Assembly (NCBI GenBank): GCA_009835735.1
Contig: VXWX01000084.1
Location: 1 to 64,000 of the forward strand
Direction of reading: 5' to 3'
DNA length: 64,000 nt
Source of the DNA: Acidimicrobiaceae bacterium
GTDB lineage: Bacteria; Actinomycetota; Acidimicrobiia; Acidimicrobiales; Aldehydirespiratoraceae
Of the stretch, positions 58,538 to 64,000 are shown piece by piece. The notes below the pieces were generated by a model. It was not told the origin of the DNA. It saw only the letters and a list, made by a program, of their open reading frames with translations, and ran no database searches. Numbering within the stretch: position 1 is the stretch's first letter; every line of letters begins with the position of its first letter. A program made the position numbers and the translations under genes.

Positions 58538-59461
58538 CTAGTCGGCGATGAGTTGGTCGTACGGTAGGGAGCACCCCACCATGTCCCTGGCCGTATCTTC
58601 CATGCGCCTCATAAGGGTCTGGTAACGCGCCCCCTGCTTGACCGCAAGCTCGTCCACGTACCGCTGTAGATGTTTGGGCGATATCGAGTGGAATGTGCCT
58701 TTGTGGGCGCGCTTGACCATCGACCAGAAGGACTCGATCCCGTTCGTGGAGCAGTCCCCGTCCCTGTACTGGCCGCGACTGTGGGCGACTGAACTTCGAT
58801 TAGGGATGTGCCGATAGATGCTTGAGTCGTCTGTGTAGACCGGGGTTCCTTCGCCGACTCGTGGTGAGATGAATTCGGTTGCCTCGTAGCTAGTCGCGTA
58901 GTCGAGAACTACCGCTGATATTCGACCTGTCTCGCGATCCTTCATTCCGATTACCGGAGTCTTGCCCTCCCAGTGCCGATCAATCCCGAGCTTGTCCCCC
59001 TTGTGCTTATTTCGCTCTAGACCCCCTACGTAGGTCTCATCGACCTCAACCGGACCTTCAAAGATCTCAGGTTCGTCCTCCTTCCAGACCTCTCGGATGC
59101 GGTGGGCGAGGTACCAGGCCGTCTTCTGGGTGACTCCCAGACGCTCAGCTAGCTGGATGCTTGAGATGCTCTTGGGGTTCGCCAGGAGGAAGTACATTGC
59201 GAAGATCCATTTGAGCAAGGGGAGTCGGCTGTTCCCCATGACGGTCCCGGTGCGGACGGAGAAGTAGCTGCCGCACCCCCGACAGCGGTAGGGCTGCGGC
59301 TTGCGGTCAGGGGTCTCATACACATCTGACATGCCGCACAACGGACATTTGATGCCTTGCGGCCACCGTTGGCGAACGAACCACAATTCGGCTGAAGCCT
59401 CGTCAGGGAATAATCTATTGAACTGGAATATATCAGGATCGCGGTTGTCTGGGGTACTCAT
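58538..59461 (-). CDS. IS1595-family (ISXO2-like DDE) transposase
   Basis: Zn-ribbon CPLCG...YRCRGCGSYFSVRTGTVM; PVEVDETYVGGLERNKHKGDK; VYTDDSSIYRHI; NGIESFWSMVKRAHKGTFHSISPKHLQRYVDEL. ATG 59461 preferred over 59476. Confidence 0.95.
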   Translation of the reverse strand: MSTPDNRDPDIFQFNRLFPDEASAELWFVRQRWPQGIKCPLCGMSDVYETPDRKPQPYRCRGCGSYFSVRTGTVMGNSRLPLLKWIFAMYFLLANPKSISSIQLAERLGVTQKTAWYLAHRIREVWKEDEPEIFEGPVEVDETYVGGLERNKHKGDKLGIDRHWEGKTPVIGMKDRETGRISAVVLDYATSYEATEFISPRVGEGTPVYTDDSSIYRHIPNRSSVAHSRGQYRDGDCSTNGIESFWSMVKRAHKGTFHSISPKHLQRYVDELAVKQGARYQTLMRRMEDTARDMVGCSLPYDQLIAD

Positions 59462-59466
59462 AGCCC

Positions 59467-59495
59467 ATTCTACCACGTCTAACCCTGGACTTCAA
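59467..59495 (-). promoter_or_regulatory. Sigma70-like promoter of the transposase
   Basis: On the minus strand TTGAAG-N17-TAGAAT, with ATG 5 nt after the -10 box. Confidence 0.65.
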
Positions 59496-59573
59496 GTCGA
59501 GAGCTTTTAGTTCAAAAACCGCCCTATCGTCACACCGGACGTTAAGCTGTCAATTCCTAGGAAAAGAAGAACT

Positions 59574-59615
59574 GTGGGGCCGGGGCAAACCCCTACCAGA
59601 AGTCCCCGGCCCCAC
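59574..59615 (-). terminator. Strong hairpin just inside the IS end, upstream of the transposase
   Basis: GTGGGGCCGGGG/CCCCGGCCCCAC perfect 12-bp arms; on the minus strand followed by AGTTCTTCTTTTCC. Confidence 0.65.
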
Positions 59616-59639
59616 GATCAAGTTAGGTATGTAATCCCC

Positions 59640-61250
59640 AAATATCTGCGTGTATGCGTCGATCAGGCTGCAGCGGTGAGCGTTGCCCCGCTCGGTGGGG
59701 TCAATGCTCAAGGCGGCCGCCGAAATCTCGTTGACAAGGGTCGACACCGGTGTCGCGCGGTCGATGTGGGCCATCCGGGCGTTGGCCAACAGGGTGAGAG
59801 CCACGCCGATCCCCACGATCGCCGCGGCTGTTCTCCACGTCAGGCGTCGAATCCGGCTGCCGGACCGCGGCGAGGAACGGCCGGCGGCCACGGCGTCCGA
59901 CCGATAGACGCGGGTGGCTGACGCGCCGACGGCGGCGACGACCGACGCGATCATGAACGACCAGCCTGTCTGGACCAGCACCGACTCGCGCCATGACTCT
60001 CCGATCTGTGGCTCCCACCATCGAAGCCAGGCGGACGGGCTCACCAGTAGCGCTCCCAACAGGGCCGCCGCGGCTCCGAACGCGCCGAGGCTTGCAGCGG
60101 GTCTCAAGGAGCCGGTGGACTCCGGCTCCGCATCGGCTAGCCGTGCGGCGCTCCTCGCGCTCCGGACCGTCACGAGAACTGTCGCGGCCAGCAGCACCGC
60201 GATCAGCGAATTGGCCGCGAAGTCCGACAGACCGTAGGTCACCTCGTCGGCGCGGACGGCGCCCGGATCCACACCGGGCGGTATGGACGGCCACGGCGGG
60301 GTGCGAAGGTCGGCGTAGCGCACCAGTTCCGACACGTGGTGCCATCCGGCTGGAGGCGCGCCGCTCAGCGCCCTTCCGGCCGCCATCTGGACCATTTCGC
60401 CGGACACTTCGATCTCCGAGGCGGCGTAGCAGTCGTTCTGGCTGCACCGGTCGGCGATGATCAGCCGGATGGGAACGAACGCGGCGAGGAATCCTGCGCT
60501 GAACGCGGCCCAGCGGCGCAGCGCCGCGGTGCGCAGCACATTTTTGAACGGGTGGCCGTTGGCTGTGTTGCGGGCCAGCATGAACGCGGCCGCCAGTGGT
60601 GGCGCCACATAGACGAGGTCGTAGGTCATCGATGACGCGAGGCCCAGCAACGCCATCAACGCCAGTTCGCGCCAAGACACCGGTCGGGGCTGAAGGTCGC
60701 GGTCGCGGGCCACGGCCAGAGCCAACACCAGGATGAGGATCATCCAGCCGACTATCCGGAACGAGTATTTCGTCAGCGACCCGGCCGGTCCTGCGGCGAC
60801 GAGGGTTGCGGCGAATATCAGCGGGAATAGGGCCGTGGCCGGATGGAGTCGGGCGGTAGCCGGCGAGGCAAGGCGGGGAGCGAGCGCGGCCGCGACCCGC
60901 GTCGCCACCACCGCCAGCACCGCGACGGCCAGCACCCGCAGCACGCCCTGCACGGCGCTGAGCGTCAGGCCGGTCGCCTCGGCCGCTTCAACCGTGAAGG
61001 ACCGCTCGATCGCTTCGGTGAACCGGCCGATCGGCCGGAAGTTGCCGTGGTCGAGGAACACACCGATGTCGGTGTAGACCCCGCGCGCCGCCTCGAGGGG
61101 GTTGGATCCGTACAATCGGGCGGCTTCGTAGGCTCGCTGGCGTTCGTCCCCCTGAAGGGAGAAGCCAAGCAGCGGGGCTGTGACGATCAGCGCCGGCGCG
61201 GCCGCAGCGGGCCAGAGCCACCGGGATCGCGGCGGCGTGCTGTCGGCCAC
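59640..61250 (-). pseudogene. Multi-pass membrane protein disrupted by the IS at its 3' end
   Basis: GTG 61250 with TAGCCT 7 nt upstream; FLDHGNFRPIGRFTEAIERSF. After the IS junction 29 IS-derived codons (GDYIPNLIVGPGTSGRGLPRPHSSSFPRN) replace the native tail; new stop at 59550. Confidence 0.88.
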
Positions 61251-61296
61251 GGTGTGCAGGCTAGTCACATGCGGCCTGGATGTAGCCTCGGCGACG

Positions 61297-62958
61297 ATGC
61301 GACTGCAGCGGAGCATTCTGAGGAAGCCCCTCCTGCATGTCGCCGGACCGTCGGCACTGATCATGGCCCCGTTGCTGGGGCTGACGTTCCACAGCGATCA
61401 GCGAATCATGATGTATTGGCTGACCGGCGCGTTCGGAGCGGATCCGTTCGCGATCGCGAATCAGAACCTTGTTGAGATAGGTGAATTCCTCAGGCACGGG
61501 AACTTCCGTCCGCTGGGCCGGTTCGTCATATACATGGAGCAGACCTCCATCTTCGAGATTGCTGCGGGAACCGGGGTAGCACCTCATGTGATTCAGGGAG
61601 TCGTCCGCCTAATCATGGTGTCGGCTCTGGCGGTGGCTGCGACGTGTTTCGTCGTTGCGTTGTACGACTCAGCGAGATCCACGTCCATGCCGGGCGCGGC
61701 GACGGTGAGACGCCGGCTGCTCGACTCGTCTGCACCTCTGCCCCCGGTACTGGCCGGCTTTCCGTTGATGGTGGCGTCGACGTTCGTTGTCTCCGGTGCA
61801 TTGCACCCTGTGTCGTTCTTCCCGTTCTTCTTCGTGTCGGTTGCGATCTATCTGTTGTTGGTCCCGCTGTATGTCTGCTCGGGCACGGCCATGACCCGGC
61901 GGGGCATGGGGATCCGATCCGCCGCCTTGTGCGCCGTACTGGGAATGGTCAGTGCCATGACGTCGGAGCTTCTCTACCTCGTTCCCGTCGTGTGCCTGCT
62001 CACCATCGCGGTTCGCGGGTGGCTGTCGCGCCAACCTGGACGAGAACTGGTCCGGAGCTCGGCCTTCTCCCGCTTCGTAGCGTTGTCGGCCGGTTTCCTG
62101 GCGATGTTCGTGCCCAGCCGGCTGGCGATCGCGGCGGAGTGCTCCCGGGGCGAATGCTACGAGGGCTCTTCGGCCGTTCTGTCGACTCTGTCGGTCGAGC
62201 AATGGCTCGGTCGGGCGGTGGCCGGGCTGCAGTTCCAGACGCTGTCGTCGACGCTGGCCGGCGACTACGACAATCTGTCCTCGGCTCGCGACCCGATCGA
62301 CTTCGTGACCAATGTCTGGCTGATCCTTGTCGTCCTGTCGCTGGGGTACTTCGCCGTCACGGCTGCGATCCGAGTGTCGCGGGCGTCCGAGTCCGCTGAT
62401 CGCCTTGGTGCCGGGGACCTGCGCAGGTTCGGTGCGGCGCTGTGTGGATTCGGGAGCATTCTGGCCCTGGCGTCGACTCTGATGGTCAGCCTCTCGGAGG
62501 GTCTGCAGGGATGGCATGACCGCGGCTTCGGACTGGACCAGTGGCGTGATTCGCTGCTGGTGCAGATCTCGTGGGCTCTCGTCTTCTACGGTCTCGCCGT
62601 CATCGCGCTGTCGTACGTCGGCCGCGGGACTCAGAACCAGCATGCCGGAAGAGCGTGGCTGGCCGCCGCAGTGGCGGCTGCGGTGCTGGTCATGTCGATG
62701 AATGCGTTCATGGCCAACGACAAGTTCTCGATCTGGCGACGCACCGGATCTGACGGCAGCGCCGTCAACCTCATATCCACGGCCAGCGTCGACTTCGACC
62801 GGTCGGAGCGGGGTCAGGCCATAAGGTGCGAGCTCATATCGGCCTACGCCGAGCGCAACTGCACCGACTGCTGGCATTCGGGAGCCCGCGTGCTCGAGGA
62901 GTTGAACCGGTTGTCGAGGTCCAGGTACAACGCGGACTTCTGCCCGGTCGAGGACTGA
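61297..62958 (+). CDS. Multi-pass membrane protein, intact divergent paralogue of the disrupted gene
   Basis: FLRHGNFRPLGRFVIYMEQTS, SERGQAIRCELISAY...FCPVED. TAGCCT 8 nt before ATG 61297. Confidence 0.85.
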   Translation: MRLQRSILRKPLLHVAGPSALIMAPLLGLTFHSDQRIMMYWLTGAFGADPFAIANQNLVEIGEFLRHGNFRPLGRFVIYMEQTSIFEIAAGTGVAPHVIQGVVRLIMVSALAVAATCFVVALYDSARSTSMPGAATVRRRLLDSSAPLPPVLAGFPLMVASTFVVSGALHPVSFFPFFFVSVAIYLLLVPLYVCSGTAMTRRGMGIRSAALCAVLGMVSAMTSELLYLVPVVCLLTIAVRGWLSRQPGRELVRSSAFSRFVALSAGFLAMFVPSRLAIAAECSRGECYEGSSAVLSTLSVEQWLGRAVAGLQFQTLSSTLAGDYDNLSSARDPIDFVTNVWLILVVLSLGYFAVTAAIRVSRASESADRLGAGDLRRFGAALCGFGSILALASTLMVSLSEGLQGWHDRGFGLDQWRDSLLVQISWALVFYGLAVIALSYVGRGTQNQHAGRAWLAAAVAAAVLVMSMNAFMANDKFSIWRRTGSDGSAVNLISTASVDFDRSERGQAIRCELISAYAERNCTDCWHSGARVLEELNRLSRSRYNADFCPVED

Positions 62959-62964
62959 CTACCG

Positions 62965-63684
62965 ATGCCGGAGGGCCACATGCCGACGATGATGCCGGCC
63001 ACGACCCGGCTGAAGTGGGCGGTGGTCGGATGGACGGCGGGGTTCCTGGGGAGCCTGGCCGGCGTGGTCGTCGTTGTGGCCCTGTTCGGGTTGGACCTTG
63101 GCGGTGAGGACGGGTCCTCGGAGTTGACGCTGGGTCCGCTGCTCCTGTTGCAGGTTCCCCTGTGGATCGGTCTGCTGGGCACGCCGCTGCTGGCCCGGAC
63201 GCGCGGTCTGCGCTGGAAGGAGCAGATGGGGTGGCGAATGCGGCCTGCCGATGTGCCCGTGGGCATCGCCGCCGGCCTGCTGATGCAGTTCGTGCTGCTT
63301 CCGCTGCTCTATCTCCCGATCCTCGAGGTCTTCGAGGACCTCGACGTGGAGGGTCCGGCCCGGGAGCTGACCGAGATGGCCGAGGCGGCTCCGGAGGTCG
63401 CGGTGCTGGTGTTCATGACGGTGATCGCGGCTCCGCTCACGGAGGAGGTGTTCTTCCGGGGTCTGCTGCAGGGAGCGCTGCGCGATCGGTTCGGACCGGT
63501 TCGTGCGGTGGTGATCTCCTCGCTGGCGTTCGCGGTAGTTCACTTCCAGGTGGTGCAGTTCCCGGCGCTGCTGGTGATCGGGGTGGTGCACGCTCTGCTG
63601 GTGCTGGCCACCGGACGTCTGGGCGCGGCCCTGTGGTCGCACGTCGCCTTCAACGCGGCCACTGTCGTCGTGCTGTTGGCCTGA
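62965..63684 (+). CDS. CPBP family intramembrane metalloprotease
   Basis: APLTEEVFFRGLLQGALRDRFGPVRAVVISSLAFAVVHFQ...HVAFNAATVV. Confidence 0.93.
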   Translation: MPEGHMPTMMPATTRLKWAVVGWTAGFLGSLAGVVVVVALFGLDLGGEDGSSELTLGPLLLLQVPLWIGLLGTPLLARTRGLRWKEQMGWRMRPADVPVGIAAGLLMQFVLLPLLYLPILEVFEDLDVEGPARELTEMAEAAPEVAVLVFMTVIAAPLTEEVFFRGLLQGALRDRFGPVRAVVISSLAFAVVHFQVVQFPALLVIGVVHALLVLATGRLGAALWSHVAFNAATVVVLLA

Positions 63685-63711
63685 CGCGCCCTCTGCGTAC
63701 GCTACGTTCCT

Positions 63712-64000
63712 GTGTTGAGCGGTCGCCGCCTGGGGCTTGCCCTCAGTGTGGCGGTACTCGTAGCGGTTGTCGGGTTCCTGGTCGTCAACCTGAGGCCGTG
63801 GCTCTGGTTCACGGACACCACACCCACCGGAGGCGATCTCGGGGCCCACGTCTGGGCTCCGGCATACCTGCGCGACGTCCTGATCGGCGAGCTGAGGCTC
63901 ACCGGGTGGACCCACGACTGGTACGCCGGCTTTCCCGCCTTCACGTTCTACATGGTGGTCCCCTCGCTGCTCGTGGTGGTCGTCGACGCGGGGCTCGGGC
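63712..64000 (+). CDS. Large membrane protein (GT-C-like), truncated by window end
   Basis: GTG 63712 with TACGCT 8 nt upstream. Reads VLSGRRLGLALSVAVLVAVVGFLVVNLRPWLWFTDTTPTGGDLGAHVWAPAYLRDVLIG..., open to the end. Confidence 0.7.
   Translation, partial: MLSGRRLGLALSVAVLVAVVGFLVVNLRPWLWFTDTTPTGGDLGAHVWAPAYLRDVLIGELRLTGWTHDWYAGFPAFTFYMVVPSLLVVVVDAGLG

Larger units (their letters stand above)
57595..59639 (-). mobile_element. IS1595-family insertion sequence (2045 bp) with passenger ORFs
   Basis: 8-bp TSD AAATATCT at 57587-57594 and 59640-59647. Ends begin GGGGACTATGTAGTGACCTTGA / GGGGATTACATACCTAACTTGA (15/22). ISXO2-like transposase inside. Confidence 0.93.

Noticed and set aside
57600-59545. 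Initial IS boundary guess from weak TTGAACT inverted matches
   Set aside because: Superseded by GGGG/CCCC ends with a perfect 8-bp target duplication at 57587 and 59640 and by in-frame repair of the host gene.

Overview
High-GC actinobacterial chromosome segment, Acidimicrobiia-like by gene content (inference). About 50 protein genes were read; no rRNA, tRNA or CRISPR was seen. Left part (1-16 kb): RNase HI (5'-truncated by the window edge), lpdA, a 2-oxoacid dehydrogenase E2, a fused LipB-LipA protein, an M24 peptidase, Ku plus LigD-type polymerase, leucyl aminopeptidase, sirtuin, and a rhodanese-ThiF/MoeB protein. Centre (16-55 kb): a long cell-surface glycan region with a flippase, two ~1000-aa double-GT2 paralogues flanking an O-antigen-ligase-like gene, a QueC-like PP-loop protein, an ABC-2 exporter, a polyprenyl glycosylphosphotransferase, SpoIID-SLH, LCP, a UDP-sugar dehydrogenase, galE, gmd/rmd, cofE/cofD, a GT2-membrane giant and a DUF5719-like protein, interspersed with accA-type biotin carboxylase and birA. 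Right part (55-64 kb): ftsH, an intact-looking IS1595-family element, two divergent paralogous membrane proteins, a CPBP protease and a truncated membrane protein. The strongest result is the IS1595-like element (57595-59639), bounded by a perfect 8-bp target-site duplication (AAATATCT). Its removal restores an in-frame gene whose displaced 39-codon tail sits next to ftsH. The element carries two small passenger ORFs and a ~420-nt region of long inverted repeats. One of these inverted repeats could sequester the ribosome-binding site of the 82-aa membrane passenger. Other observations: a four-copy 49-bp repeat just downstream of gene ends, a 30-bp element shared by the accA and birA upstream regions, and recurrent TANNNT boxes 5-8 nt before start codons (leaderless transcription).
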